DNA of 64,000 nt from Eucalyptus grandis (lineage: Eukaryota; Streptophyta; Magnoliopsida; Myrtales; Myrtaceae). Of this stretch, positions 11,371 through 24,020 are shown piece by piece. Position 1 is the stretch's first letter, and each line of letters opens with the position of its first letter. The DNA is taken from positions 5,332,001-5,396,000 of the forward strand of contig NC_052616.1 in NCBI RefSeq assembly GCF_016545825.1, read 5' to 3'. The notes under the pieces were generated by a model. It saw only the letters and a program-made list of their open reading frames with translations, did not search any database and had not been told where the DNA came from. A program made the position numbers and the translations under genes.

Positions 11371-14300
11371 CACTCATTTTTCTTGGAAATTGTTCTGTGT
11401 ATTGCATGATAACATTTGTTGCGACGCGGGTTTGCTCCGCGAGAAAGATTTGACTGAACTGTAGAGCTGCAGAGATTTAATTCGGTCACATACAAAGATC
11501 GTGACAAGTAGTTATATTCAGACTTTTCCAGCACTCCCATGGGATGTGCACCCAATTTTTCATTCGATCTTGAGTGTGATGAACTTACATAATCGTTTAC
11601 ACCAATGCTCTGCCTCATCAGATTTCTGGCACTTGGGTGAACTTAATATACAAATGATCAATTGAAAGTTATAATACTTAATGAACGTTTTTTAGAAATT
11701 ATGACAAATAATCGCAAAATAATTATAGCATTCAAGTAAGTTACATACAAAAGTAATGGCAATTATAGAGTTCTCATCCCGCAATTTCTAAGGTTGGCTT
11801 ACAAAATGATATGCTCAAAGAAGTCTAACTAAATTCAAAATCGACCGAGACTTAGTGATGTGTCATCTTTGTAGCATGCTCGACAAAAATACAATGCTGA
11901 TGGGGCCAATCAAATTGAAAGCCTTCGTAGCTTGACAACTTGAAATGGTTGAATTTAAAAAAGAGAGTATTTTTTCCGCCTGGGCTGATGGTCGAGGAAT
12001 TTTAGATTGAAGGTCGCTCTAAAAAAAATGTAGAACTAGAAAAAGGTACCGGAAACAATAATGTAGGCTCAAGCCGACCAAACTGTGCATTTAGGAAGCT
12101 CCAAAAGTCCCAAAAGAATTTTCAAGTATTTCGAAAGGAGATCCTCAGGTCTTTTGTAGTGTGGCCTGTCCGTCCAATTACCAACTTTGTACCGGGTGTG
12201 GCAAAACATTAAAAAGGGAAGTTTCCCATTGTGAAAGTAAACCATTTGTGGAACTCTCTTTTGTTACACCTCTCCTTCAGAAATACAAACTAAAAACACA
12301 GCTCCTTTTTGGTGGGTAAGCCACCATATAATCTGCAATCTCAGGGCTCGGAGCAAGAAATTTTCGTTGCAGCATGAGAGCCTATATCATTCATAGGACC
12401 AACTAAGCTAGACACATTACATCATCATCTTGAAAGTTAAGAAGATGGAAAGAACCTTCGACGATCTTCAGGACTAACTCATCCTAACAGACTGCAGTAA
12501 GAACTACAATTCGTCAACAGAGACTAGACTTGCCCAGCCAACACCCATATCTGACCATGCTATCATGCAGCAATCTTCAAATTGGAAGAACAGTGGAGTA
12601 TCTAACAGCGATCAGGTTTAATACTGGTTGCGTGATCAGTCCACTGATTTGCTTTGGTCCACTCGACGATTGCCCAGTAGAAAGAACGTAAAGCAACAGA
12701 TGTCCGCACCTTGAAGATTCGAGACTCGAAAACTATATGGTTAATTTTCAAGCTCCAATTTGACAGGCGCATTACAGGACATTAATCATTATCCCCAGTT
12801 ACTCCAGTGAAGCAATCAAAAACTGCATTACAAGAGACATCCTTTCTCGACTGGAAAGAAGACAGAAAATCAGAACTTCTCAGTATCCTAGACACTGGGC
12901 TTTGATTTTTACGCACCGACAAGTAACCAACTCGAGATCAATAAAGATGGAAATATGAAAAAACGCTAACTCAAGCTAACAGAAACTCTTCCAGCATCGA
13001 AGCTGCAAACTCTTTCCTAAATTATGAACTTTCTAACCTCGAGCCAGCTCAACAAATACATATAATTCTTGTAATACCCCAACTAACTAACGCACAGCAC
13101 ATCGCCACTTTATTACACTCAATCGAGCAGTCCACACGAGCGTAGGAGCATAACTAGACTAGGCTCTCATATATTTAAACAATTGTAAGAAAGAAGACCC
13201 TTTCACATCCATTACCACATGAAGCTAGAGCTTGAGCTCACGCTCAACTACAACAAAAAATAATCACATGGTTACACGACTTAACACTAACTGCCCTGTC
13301 ACTCGTACTGGTTCTTCAGCGAGTAGCTGGTGAAGACCCAGAGCTTGAGCACGGGAGAGCGACGCAGGCAGGGAGAAGACCAAGCGAAATTCGACGGAGA
13401 CAACGGCGTGAGCGTGGGAGCGAGAGAATGAGAGGAGCTCGATGGAGCCACTGAGTTGGATGGCAAGCTAGAGGGGAGAGAGAGAGAGAGAGAGAGAGAT
13501 CGTGACCGAGTTGGGAATCAAAGGCTGAAAGGAAGGAGAAGCCGAAAAAGACATGATCGATAGTAGTCCTTCTGGCGTGGGACGCACATCTTTCCTCGCG
13601 TCGTTGTTTTGCACAGCAAAAGGGACGTCCCCAGCATGCTTTTTCCATCGAACATTCGCATTTTACAGCATCCAAACAACCCCGTTTTCGTACGTATTCG
13701 TAATCTAGGGACGTCGTATACTCGTCCCCGGCCCGTACTGCAAGCGCCATGGTGGGGACGGGGGAGATTTCGTTGCTGAAGATACGACCCCACTACAAAT
13801 TCGCATCTCGACATGCAGCCAATGAAAAGCCCGACAACAAAGGTGCTGGCCCCCCCAAAAAAGGCAGGATTCCCACGATCCAACGACCTTTATCGCTTCA
13901 CGATGGGTGGCTGGCAAAACATCCAATGACTACTCCGAGTTCAGACCCGACGGCAGTCGGAACTGCACAATTTACTGCATGGTACATCTACCCTTTCAAC
14001 CACTTCATCAAGAACCATACAGTAGCTGGTTCCTGTCCAAATTCAAATTTTTCTTCTTTTTTTCTTCTTCAGCCGATATCTTGCCGTCCTAAGATATTAT
14101 GGCGCGGGTTGTTGGCTAATGCGGTCGTCGGCCACTTTCCCAAATTTCCATGGACGTGTCTGCAACATCCGAAGGTCAAAAGAAGATTTTGATGTTCTTC
14201 TTTTCACCTTTCACTGGCCGCATAAGTCACGACCATTTTTGCTGTCGGTGGGGGACATGGAAAACCATCAAATTGAAGAGAAGGGGGTAATTAGTGAACT

Positions 14301-14906
14301 TTAGTGTATTTGCTTCTTGACTTTAGTGCCCTCCTCGCAGTGGAAAATACTGAGATAAGAGCAGTGTCTTCTTTTCCACCGGTTGGTGCGCTTTAGAATA
14401 TCTTTTGAACTCACCTAATCTCGTTCAAAATCTTCGCTCTGAGGTCTATGTTTATTCCAACCTTTTGAACTACGCTCCAGATTAGATAGGAATCCAATTA
14501 ACAATCGAGAAAATGGAGAAATCATGGGTACACTTGTGAGTCGGAAGAGGCATCACGACGTCAGTGGTTTAGTTCTAGCCATCACAAGTCCGATGAAACG
14601 TAGACTCGCCTCGATGACACGAGTTGGGTGTTGATCATCCATAGATGGAAAATGGAATGTTTTTTTCTGGTGAGCATTGAAAAAACTAGGGAATGGATGA
14701 GATTTGCTTCTTAGGAGACTATCAAGAGGGAGCAGCCTTCCATTCATTTTTGAGGAAGAAGTGAGAACAAAACAGCTAAAGATCGAAATCTGATGGGCTT
14801 CTTTATAATTTACCCTTTTCCAGATTTTGTGTGTGTACAAAGATATGTACCTAAATCAAGATTGATTTTTTCTTTTGGGTCTATTTTCTCTTTACATTTT
14901 GGTGGG
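11371..14906. other. Intergenic region between the PPR and phospholipase genes
   Basis: No gene is convincingly supported over 3.5 kb. The PPR promoter should occupy the first several hundred bases. From about 12.2 to 13.3 kb the sequence is non-repetitive. A GC-richer patch at 13.3-13.75 kb contains a (GA)n run near 13477-13499 and a minus-strand frame opening with ATG at 13750-13748 (144 codons), which has no recognisable domain and crosses the GA run. In another minus-strand frame a peptide ending FTSYSLKNQYE stops at 13299; it looks like a terminal exon but has no partner exon that I can identify. Confidence 0.45.
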
Positions 14907-16571
14907 TTAAGATGGACTTGGCAAGCAATTTGACAAGGGCATGCCCTGATGATCTCTTCTGCTCTCAATTTTCAAGGTTAAGGCCTTGGCCTTGCTCGTG
15001 TACAATCTCTTCACATTGGACGCCTGCTCCTTGAGCAATCTCCCCAGGCTTCTCTTGGCGTTGGCCCGGAACGGGCAGCTCGATGACGAGAACCCATCGA
15101 CCAAGTGCAAGTAAGCCTCCAGGTCGTGGCAGCACGCCACATCCGCGTCGGGCTTCAGGAACGGCGACATCCTTGTGTCCACCCTCAGCTCGGTGCCGAC
15201 GTGGGAGTAGTCCCACGGCATGTTGTCGTCGAGCACGCCCTGCAGCTTGGTGTCCCTCAATTTCTGCTCCAGGTCCTCGCTCAGAAACGTGCCAGGGACC
15301 CTCGTGATTATGTCCTGGTTGTTCACTATTCTCAGGACCTTCACGTTTTTGGCGTTCATTCTGTTTGCAAACGCTTTGTTACCTACCCTAGGCCCACCGA
15401 AGGAGAACACTGCCACGTGCGGGGGCGAGGAGGAGGACGACGATGATTCCGCGGTGCACGTGCTAAGCTCGTCGGCCACCAGGAGCGCCAGGGCCGCGCC
15501 GAGGCTGTGCCCCGTGACGGTGATGCTGAGGGTCTCGCCCTCGTATAGTTTCTGGAGCCTCTTCACCTCCTCGACCACCGACTCGGCCAGGCTCGGGACG
15601 TGAGCCCCGCCCGTCCGGTACAGGCTCTGGAACCCGCATTCCACCTTGGATTGCCCTTGCGCTCCCGGCAACGGGCCGCCGACGTGAGGCATGTCGACGA
15701 GATTCGCCCTCATGTTCTCGGCCCACTCGAGGCAGGTGGCGGTCCCGCGCAGGGCGATCACGATGTCCCTCCTCCCCATCCGCTGGATCTCCCTCCGGTC
15801 CTCACACACCGCGACGTACCCGATCCAGCTCGACCGCTGCGTCATCCAGTCCAGGTCCGGCGCCACGTCGTCCACCCACTTGGGCAGGGCGATCGATGAC
15901 GTGGCGTACAGGCTCTTGGTCACCTTATAGGACCGGTCCGGGAGCGCCACATGGCGCGGCGGCGGGGCAACCTGGGCCGACGTGGCGGGGTCCGTGTGGA
16001 AGGCCTGGTAGGCCGCCTGCACGAACTCCCCGTACCGCACCACCTCCCTCCGGAGGTTCTCGTCGAGCGGGTCGAGCATCCCCTCCCAGTCATTGCAGCC
16101 GTGGTATTCCCGCCACCGGGCGGCGAGGCTATTCCGAGGGGAATACTCGGGCGTCATAGAGAGGAGCCGCTGGAGGCGGTGGAGGTGCCGCGGCGACACC
16201 TCCTCGGCCGCCTTCGCCCCGGGCCAGATCCTGCCCAAGTTGAGGCCCTCCAGCAGGCCCATCCCGGCTCCCTCCTCCTCCTCCTTCGACGGAGGAGGCG
16301 AGACATCCCCAATATCCCACTGAAGAGGCGGCGGTTGCGGATCGAGGGTGCTCGGCTTCTGCAGGAGCCTATCGAGGTTCGCGAGGTGCAATCTGGTCGA
16401 CTCGGTGCCCACCGATATCCTCCTCGTCCTCGCGACATCCTCGGCGTTCGCCAGAAGCGCGCACCTGGGCTTCGTGACCGGGTTCAATGGGGATATTCGG
16501 CTTCTGTAGCTCGGAATTTTCGCCTGGAAGACGCTGAGGTTGTGAGCAGGAAGAGCCGGACTGACCGCCAT
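14907..16571 (-). CDS. Plastid phospholipase A1 class I (DAD1/lipase-3 family)
   Basis: An intronless 554-aa lipase-3 family protein, expected to release fatty acids from the sn-1 position of chloroplast galactolipids and phospholipids, a step that can feed jasmonate synthesis. The start is the ATG at 16571-16569 in the strong context AACATGGCGG. The frame remains open upstream through a translated CT repeat, but that extension begins at TTG, not ATG. The N-terminus ([20 protein letters not shown]) fits a plastid transit peptide. The lipase core shows [15 protein letters not shown], the nucleophile elbow GHSLG with Ser about 356, [10 protein letters not shown], Asp about 420 in [10 protein letters not shown] and His about 482 in [14 protein letters not shown], so the catalytic triad is complete. 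A poly-Ser insert (about 376-382) lies in a surface loop. By class and gene order it resembles Arabidopsis PLA1-I beta2 (At4g16820); gamma isoforms are the alternative. Confidence 0.93.
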   Translation of the reverse strand: MAVSPALPAHNLSVFQAKIPSYRSRISPLNPVTKPRCALLANAEDVARTRRISVGTESTRLHLANLDRLLQKPSTLDPQPPPLQWDIGDVSPPPSKEEEEGAGMGLLEGLNLGRIWPGAKAAEEVSPRHLHRLQRLLSMTPEYSPRNSLAARWREYHGCNDWEGMLDPLDENLRREVVRYGEFVQAAYQAFHTDPATSAQVAPPPRHVALPDRSYKVTKSLYATSSIALPKWVDDVAPDLDWMTQRSSWIGYVAVCEDRREIQRMGRRDIVIALRGTATCLEWAENMRANLVDMPHVGGPLPGAQGQSKVECGFQSLYRTGGAHVPSLAESVVEEVKRLQKLYEGETLSITVTGHSLGAALALLVADELSTCTAESSSSSSSPPHVAVFSFGGPRVGNKAFANRMNAKNVKVLRIVNNQDIITRVPGTFLSEDLEQKLRDTKLQGVLDDNMPWDYSHVGTELRVDTRMSPFLKPDADVACCHDLEAYLHLVDGFSSSSCPFRANAKRSLGRLLKEQASNVKRLYTSKAKALTLKIESRRDHQGMPLSNCLPSPS

Positions 16572-16650
16572 GTTCAGACGAGAGCGCGAGAGCGAGAGAG
16601 AGAGAGAGAGAGAGACAGAAACCAAGTGAGATGGAAAGGACGGAAGGCGG

Positions 16651-16658
16651 TATTTATA
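16651..16658 (-). promoter_or_regulatory. TATA box of the phospholipase A1 gene
   Basis: TATAAATA on the minus strand lies about 80 bases upstream of the ATG. A transcript starting roughly 30 bases downstream would have a short leader containing the CT repeat (GA on the plus strand, about 16594-16614). The CT-rich leader is seen directly; its function is inferred. Confidence 0.6.
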
Positions 16659-17454
16659 GAGCTAATTTTTTTTCCGGATCAGCCTCCGCCCCATACGCAA
16701 TCTGCATCTGGTTTCGTCTTTATTTATGTAATTTACGTGGAGACTTTATTACTTTATGTGCTAAAAAGCATGGTTTGATGTTTAATTTTATGGAATGTTG
16801 GACGCGGCCGAGCTTGGAGGAGGGGAATGTCCTCGAAGCTACCTGCATTTTGACTATTTTTCTCTCTCTCTCTCCCGTTTGAATGATTGAGGGTAAGGTC
16901 CGGACCACATGTATCCGTGCGACTCAAAAAATCAACTCGCAAATTCGCAAAGGGACGCGTTTGATCGGGGGGCCCCGACCATCCGAGAAGGAGATCGCCA
17001 ACCCCGTCACTCGATCTTGTAGATCAGGCCCCAATTTTTGGTTTTTTTCCGGCGGCGAAGATTATGGGAAAAGAAGGAGGAGAAGAAGGGCATCCAGAAA
17101 AGTCCACGCCGAAGATGGTGGGTCTCTTCTCTGAGAATTCCATGGGTGCTACCATCGAATTGACTCGGAATCAAATTTATTGGTAAAGCCAAAAGGGAGA
17201 GACGGTACAAAAAGAAAAAAACGAAGGGAGTAAACTGCTCCTTTCTTGGACATGACGGACGATGAAATGAATGGACGCGCTCTTTCCTCAACTGCTGCTC
17301 CTGCTGAATACGCAAAATGTTGCGATGGCATAATCAACGTGAGCTCAGGTCCCCCGTCAACTGCTGCTCGTTGTTGGTCACGACAAGCCGGTTCTTTTTT
17401 TGGAAAAACATGGGATTGGTCCTTAAGAGTCGTTGTCCGCTTGAGCAAGCCAAT
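16659..17454. other. Upstream region of phospholipase A1
   Basis: No gene supported. The phospholipase promoter is expected here. The sequence has a short CT run near 16861-16875 and otherwise ordinary composition; short open frames overlap on both strands without motifs. Confidence 0.5.
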
Positions 17455-17950
17455 TCAATGATAAATATTTCAAGTGTGCCAATTTAGTCATTAATATTTT
17501 AACGTTTTGTCAATTTAGTCCTTCTTAATAATTTTGCTTGGAAATGTCAACGATTTTTGCAATTTTTTTTTTTTGTAATTTATTTGACTTTATTTCCTTT
17601 TTCCTATTTTCCTCCGCCCGATTATGGGCCTCGGTGATAGAGGGTTGTTGACCAAAGGTAAGGGCAATGGCTTGCAAGACCTCACCTAGTGGTCCGTCAT
17701 AATAAATAAAAATTTTAAAAATTTTAAAAGTTTTAAAAAATTGTACAAATTGTCTATGTCAGCGTCGCTTGTGCCATACAGAATGACTGGCATCAATGCC
17801 AATGATTTCTGGTCAAAATTAGTTGGAATGACCACATTGATAAAAAAAATTTCGATAAAGCTTAGGACCAAATTAGTTAGATTGAAATGTTCATAATTAA
17901 ATTAGCATCCATATAATAACATTGGCACTTATTTTGGTAATTTTCACCAA
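17455..17950. repeat. Dispersed inverted-repeat element, family R, copy 1
   Basis: The left part reads as 'gtgccaatttagtc..ttttgtcaatttagtcc'. The right part, reversed, gives the same 'tttagtcc / caaaattttggtcaaaa..' type of text plus a 'gtgccatacagaatgactggcatcaatgcc' segment. Copies of this text recur near 20.4, 20.9, 21.7, 30.5 and, in a diverged form, 35.3 kb. No coding capacity. The copy at 30.47 kb, with a clear 9-bp target duplication, suggests Mutator-like non-autonomous elements. Confidence 0.6.
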
Positions 17951-20246
17951 TAATTATGGTAATTTAATCGAATTTTTCCGATATGTACTATGTGGATAAT
18001 GATGTTTCAGTATATTTTTTCTCTTTTTCCCTTCATTGTGTACCTACTTTATAAGCCAATCAAAAAATAGATGAGTTAAGCATGTCCTAGCGAAGGTACA
18101 TGATCGGATCCATATCACTTATAAAATGTTTTGACGCGTATTATAAATATAATCATGTGGCTTTTTATTAATCCGATACATTTAGGGCATGCATAATAAT
18201 TATTCCGTTTCTTTATTTTTCTATTTCTTGGATCATGTTTGGGAACAAAAATTTATTTAGTTATGTAATTTTATTTTTCTATTTCTTATACCAATTCTTA
18301 GTCTAGAAATCTATTTGAAACAGAAATGAAAAGTAAAAATTTTCTACCTTATAATTTTTGGAATAAAAATGAGAAATAAAAACTCTTCTCATTGCTCGTT
18401 GTTGAACTAGTCGGCCACCCGGCCACCCACTTGCCATCGCCGCCACGGCAAATGTGAATCAATGGCATGTTTTTTTTTTTTAAGACGTTCAATGTTTCAT
18501 GTTGTATAATGATAGATAAACAGATTTTGTGTTCCCACTTCAAAGTTACAACACGATTCGATTTGGACATAAATTTGGCATAACACGGGGTGACGCGAAA
18601 TCAATAATGACCCCTTTGTACTTTAGCTCTGTGTCCCTCTTTGGGCTTTCATTAAGTAGTAAATATTATGTACATTTTTATTATTATAAATGATAGGATA
18701 GATTGATTGTTCGACTATCCTTTCATTAGCCACCTCAAAAAAGTTATTTTATCAGCAAAAAGAGAGCTACAATGCGAACCTACCTAAAGCTGAAAAATTG
18801 ATTTGACTGCGACCTCATATTTTCTCATTTAACCGCCACTATGCTAAAAGTCAACTCGCTTCCTTGCACGAGAAAGCACCTTTGATTTCAATATGTAGGT
18901 TAAGACCCAAAAAGGGGGAAAAAAACTTGATGCTTAGGTTGCCTCATATATCGACATACTATTTCCGAGAATTGAGGAAAACGGAAGTTCATTTTGGTCG
19001 GCACATCGCAAGCTATCCACACTGCTCGTGTTGCTCCCATTGGGTATCACATGTAATTAATTCTGGTTTTTGTCTTGGCTAATTTATAATTAATTACGTT
19101 GAGTGTACGTGAGAGTTGCAGCAATACCACAGTGAACTGAGCACGCCAAACATTTTTCTAATGCGACCATATACCATGTGATCACACTGAATCTTTCAGA
19201 TCCCGCACAATCGTTCGTATAGGATCTCCTTAAATCCTGAAAATAGGTCATGCATCAATTTTGTAATACCAAAGTAAAAGGGCACGTCTATTCGCCTGAT
19301 TAAATAAATGTCACGGGAGGAGCATTGCATGTACGGGTGTGTACATGAAAGTTCATGTCTATGTAGAAGGAGTCTTCGGGGTTAAGATACCATAGATTAG
19401 ATATAATCGAAAGATGAGGATTTTTTTATTTATTATTATTTTTTTTGGGGGGTGTCTCGGGAAAGGTGATAAGGGTGGCGGGCTTCAGTCAAACTTAAAG
19501 AACAAAAAAACAAAAGAAAAGGGAGATCTCCCCAAGTTAAAAGTCAAAGAAAACATTCGAAGTCAAATTACTTGGAGAAAACGGAGGTTGTCCAGGGCTT
19601 TGGCGACGTTGCCAAGTTTACAAGCGCACGCACAGAACTTCTAACTTCACCGAACACCTCTTTCTATCTCCGATCACATACTCCCTTACGTATAATGTAT
19701 TGACGCGAGACAAGTTAAAGTCAAGACGACAAAATCCTAGAATTTAGAAATAGAGAGACAGAGAGATAGAATAACGAAAGATCTAGACAGTAGGTTACTT
19801 TATACTACCAAAGCGCTTAAAATTAGGTCTTGTCATTGGAAAACTGGAGACAAGAAACGAGAAGCGTCAAAAGGAGGAAGCAAGCACGAAACTTCACGGA
19901 GGGGAATCTTGACCGATTCGAGTTTCACTAGTACAAGGTTTCTTGTGCTGGGTTACAACTAGGCAAAGGCATGCCTGAAAGTGATCAAGACTAGGGAAGT
20001 TCATCGGCGCTTTTCGGAAAAGTTTGTCCACAATAGTCGTTCAACACGATAAGTTAAGTCATGGGTAGGTTTCTTTCTTGTCTTTTGGTTCTTTCTTGAG
20101 CCAAAAGATTACATGTAGTTCAAGAGATGTAATGTATGGATTATATAATCACTTGAGGTTGATTCAGTAGCCACGTTTCTTACTTCAGAAGAAAGAAGTG
20201 GATAATTCAATTCCTCACTTTCTCAAAGGCTTGGGTGGGAACGCGT
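17951..20246. other. AT-rich intergenic sequence
   Basis: No coding frame supported. At about 18.2-18.6 kb there is text (tttggaacaaaaatttatttagtt..ggaataaaaatgagaaataaaaactctt) that recurs inside block D near 36.0 and 42.6 kb and marks another dispersed element family, here partial. The rest to 20.2 kb holds poly-T runs (about 19420-19446) and nothing else recognisable. Confidence 0.5.
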
Positions 20247-20400
20247 GAGTGACGAAATAGGGTTTCACACTCTGTGCACAGCACATATCACAGACAATTA
20301 CTTATAAAACAAATATAAGATAGGACAAGACAAAAAAAAAATTTTGATGCTTTCTATTGAAAATTTCTTGTCAAGAGTACAGTGAGATGAAATTTATGAA
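20247..20400. repeat. Relic similar to the 3' flank of the 48-kb ERF gene
   Basis: The text here ('tagggtttcacactctgtgcacagcacatatcacagacaattacttataaaa...') parallels 48755-48915, just downstream of the ERF gene at 48185-48670: the same order of gtagggttt, gcacagcacata, aattactt, ggacaagac, ttctattgaaaatttcttgtcaag and agatgaaat. The match runs about 150 bases at roughly 80% identity by eye. It is probably the trace of another ERF-associated duplication, now joined to family R sequence. Confidence 0.6.
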
Positions 20401-20760
20401 AAATATTAAAATATCATCAAATTGTCCATGTCAACACTATGTAGGACGGTCGGCATAAACACCAACATTTTTCAACTGAAATTGACTAGATAGACTGAAT
20501 TGGCAAATTGTCAAAAAGTTTAGACTAAAAATTCTTACGTCATCTAAGCCTTGCTAGATCTGGTGAAGTCGGTGAGGTTGCAGGCCAGGTGAAGCTTGAC
20601 CTTGCTATCGCTGGGTGAGGTCGACCTTGCCAACGGTTAGGTCGAGTTGCAAGGCTTGATCCTTGCTAAGCCTCGTTGTATCTGGTAAGGGCGAGCCTCG
20701 CCAACCCGGTTGCTAGCAAGCTCAACCTTGGGTAGAGACGAAGAGTTCAAGCCTCCATAA

Positions 20761-20795
<35 letters not shown>

Positions 20796-21015
20796 TGATA
20801 AAGAAATTCAAACAAATATGATTAAAAATTTTTCACATTAGTGTTGGCAACACAAGGTAAGATGATCAGCGTTCACGCCAACGAGTTTCAGCTAAAATTG
20901 ATCAGATGAACTGAAATGACAAATTGTCAAAAAGTTTAAAACTGAATTAATTAAAAAAAATTAGAATTGAATTAACACAAATATAATAAGTTTAAGACTT
21001 TTTAGATAATTTTTC
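20401..21015. repeat. Family R element, composite copy with a GA microsatellite
   Basis: Two family R right-hand segments occur in the same orientation at about 20410-20530 and 20840-21015, with 'gaattggcaaattgtcaaaaagttta' repeated. Between them lie a GC-rich core of imperfect short repeats around 'ccttgct..ggtgaggtcga' (20540-20740) and a (GA)n run at about 20764-20792. The arrangement suggests one element inserted or duplicated within another. No coding capacity. Confidence 0.55.
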
Positions 21016-21669
21016 TAATAGTCATTTCTATCAACATGTTTTCATCACTTGCGACATTTTCAACAATCCACCAGCAAGGAAAGAAAAAATTCTCTTTTTC
21101 TAAAAAAAAATTAAAGTCATTCCTAGTGGAGTTAGTTTAACATTGATATGTACATTATTCATGGACCTCGTTCTTATCTAAACTTTATTATAAAATATAA
21201 AAAATTGAATAAATGTGAGAATTGCGGACGGTTCACTAAAGCAACCGTGTCTCGTGGTGTCGCATCACGGTTGAAATCGCGTTTCCGAAAATCCTTAGTC
21301 ATCAAATTAATGGCTAAGCTACTCTTGAATATATTAAAATAATACGACTTTCCGAACCAAAAAAAAGAACAAAAATGATTGTGCGCAATAAAAGGTCACA
21401 GCACATGAAAGGCGCGACAAAAGCAATTTTAACATGCAAAATCAGCTTTTCTTTTTCATGATGGGTCCTCAAAGGGGACACAGAAATCTTGAGACTTTGG
21501 GATCACATAATTTCAATTTCATTTAATTTTACTTTCGCCCTACCTCCCCGCCCATATTTTCCCCCTTGCACCTGAGATTCGTCCACGTATTCTGACTTTT
21601 TCGTTTTTTTGTCAAAAGAAAATTTCTTTCGGATTCAACATAATACATGATGGCAAATCTCAGAGTTCG
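21016..21669. other. AT-rich spacer
   Basis: No gene supported; short frames only, no motifs. Confidence 0.5.
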
Positions 21670-22315
21670 TTGCAATAAAACAAAGAGAAAATTGTCAACA
21701 AAAAAAAAAATCTTACATCCATTACACTCTTGACAATTCAATTTTAAATTTTTAAATTTTATTAATTGAGTTTTAAATTTTTTCATATTTTACCATTTAA
21801 ATCAATATTGAAATTCTAGTTGGAAATCACTAACGATGCCAATCATTCTACATGACACCATTAACATTGATGTTGAAAATTTTAATAATATATTTTTATT
21901 AATTTCTTTTTTTTTCCTTTTCCTCTTTTTTTCCCTAATCCTAGGCTAGCAAGGTCGCCAACGATCCTTACCGGTCGACAACATTGCTTGTGGTTAGCGA
22001 GGGTATTGGCGCCCTCGTCGAGACTAGGCAAGGGTCACTGACCCTTGCTCATGGCAAGTGAGGGTTGGCCGGTGACCTCACCAAGCATGAGGTTAGAGAA
22101 AAAAAATTAATAAAAATTCAAAAAATATATTAAAACATAATTATTTGTCCATGTTAGCATCAACATAGTAGAATGTTCACTGTCCATGTTAGCAGCTTTC
22201 AATCAAAATTGACTAGATGAATTTAATTGACAAAATATGAATATGTTTTGAACTTAATTGACAAAATATGATATTATTTAAAAGTGAACTGACAAAAGTG
22301 CAGTAGGTGAACAAT
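21670..22315. repeat. Family R element, copy with intact ends
   Basis: The left end (gagaaaattgtcaac...) and the reverse complement of the right end (gggaaaattgttcacc...) correspond, followed by the family text about a drop in 'aattgacaaaatatga / ttttattaattgag'. The core (21945-22085) is GC-richer and built of 'tagcaaggtcgcca / ggcaagtgagggtt' phrases like the core of the 20.5 kb copy. About 640 bp, no transposase. A convincing target duplication was not identified. Confidence 0.6.
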
Positions 22316-22899
22316 TTTCCCTCAAAACTACGAAGCAAACCAAATTCTAGAAATCAAGGTGGATCATCGGAGCATAATCGATAGGGTTCAACACACGCCC
22401 GCCCCTCAAGAACAGATTCGTGACTTTATCAAAATAAAAGAATCAACAACCCAAAAAAAAAAAAAAGAATCAACAACCAATCATGAAATCTTGCATCGTC
22501 ATCCGAAATGAATACATTGGGATCTCTTTGTATAGCAATGATTTTGCTTTCTGACGATGTGTGTCCAAATTTGAGCATATCCAACACCATCATCTACCAT
22601 GCGCATCATATGATAGCTGACTTTTGCCATTCTTTTTGTTGGCTTATAACTAAAGCAACAAGGTATGACCCATCCTAGGTCACTACCTGAAAATAATGCC
22701 AAGAGGGCGTGCTCTTGTTTACCAAGAAAAAGGAATTAGAAAAGATTGTGCTCTTGTGTTTAGATTAACTAATCTTTTGTTCCTTTTGCTTAAAATCTCT
22801 TCAAAAAGCAAGAAAAAAAATTATGCAGAGATGGAAAAAATAAAGAGCAAACGTGGGCCATGTGAGAATTGAGTAAGTCTCTAAAAGTCATATGAATAG

Positions 22900-24020
22900 G
22901 TTAAGAAAAGCTCCCACTCGTACCACATGTACATATTCAAATCGAGTCTTCAACGCCATCATGTAATCACTTTTCCTTAATGCCATGTATCACCAGGTAT
23001 GATCTTGTGTGCGAGACCGTACGAACCATTGTAGGTACAGATACTTACGGGCAATCTAGGTCGTATAAATTGAAAATAATCGAGCGACAGAAGTGCGAAT
23101 AGCATGATTATTAGACAAGCCCTTAGTTTAATAGATATATTGTACTACTATACATGACGACAAGGCCACATGGTACAAGTTAATAAAGCTCCAACTCGTA
23201 CCACATGTACATATTCAAATCGAGTCTTCGACGCAATCGTCTGTATTTGCTTTTTTTAACGACATGCATTATTAGGTATGATTTTGTACGCAAGACTATA
23301 CGTACTGTAGTAGGTACATATACTTAGGGGTAGTTTAGGTCATATAAAATGGAAATTAATTGAGAAATGGAAGTGTGAAGTAGCATGATTATCAAACAAG
23401 CTCTTAATTTACTAGCTATAGTGCACCACTCTGCACGATAGCAAGGCCACATGCTACAAGTTAAAAAAGCTCCAATTCGTACCACATGCCCACATTCAAA
23501 TCAGGTCTTCGATGCAATCGTGTGTATTTGCTTTTCCTTAATGCCATGTATTATTAGGTATGATCTTGTATGCGAGACCGTATGTACTGTAGTAGGTATA
23601 GATACTTAGGGGCAGTTTAAGCCATATGAAATGGAAAATAATTGAGCAATGGAAGTACGACGTAGAGTGATTATCGAACAAGCCTTTAGCTTACTAGCTA
23701 TAGTGCAGTACTCTACGCGATAGCAAGGCCACATGATATAGGTTAAAAAAGCTCCAACTTGTACCACATGCCCCTATTCAAAACGGGCCTTTGATGCAAT
23801 TGTGGATTCGCTTTTCCTTAACACCATGTACAATTAGGTATGATCTTGTATGCGAGATCGTAGGTATTGTAGTAGATATGGGTACTTAGGGGCGGTTTAG
23901 GTCATGTGAAATAAAAAATAATCGAGTATTGGAAATGTGAATAGCATGGTTATCAAACAAGCTCTTAGTTACTAATTATAGTGTATTGTTCCACGCGGTG
24001 ACGGCAAAGGCCACATGCTA
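22900..24020. repeat. Four-copy tandem repeat, unit about 280 bp
   Basis: Units begin at about 22908, 23187, 23468 and 23750, each opening with 'aaagctcc(a/c)actcgtaccacatg(t/c)(a/c)c' and including 'aggtatgat(c/t)ttgta', 'gtagtaggtac', 'acttaggggcagttta' and a closing 'gcaaggccacatg'. Spacing is 278-282 bp and the copies differ by scattered substitutions, so the array is fairly old. There is no open frame through the units. The sequence is satellite-like or a local amplification of an element. Confidence 0.85.

Noticed and set aside
11371..11373. GTG start one codon upstream of the PPR ATG
   Set aside because: Nuclear genes start at ATG; the next codon is ATG.
13316..13750. 144-codon minus-strand frame beginning with ATG
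   Set aside because: It crosses a (GA)n run, has no domain, and nothing in composition or splicing supports it.
16572..16625. Upstream extension of the phospholipase frame ([10 protein letters not shown]...)
   Set aside because: Its first codon is TTG and it translates a CT microsatellite; the ATG at 16571 has strong context and begins a plausible transit peptide.
15083..16778. Several plus-strand frames of up to 275 codons
   Set aside because: GC-driven shadows of the phospholipase coding sequence on the other strand.
22900..24020. CRISPR-like regular repeats
   Set aside because: Repeats are contiguous 280-bp units in plant DNA with no spacer arrangement; a tandem repeat explains them.
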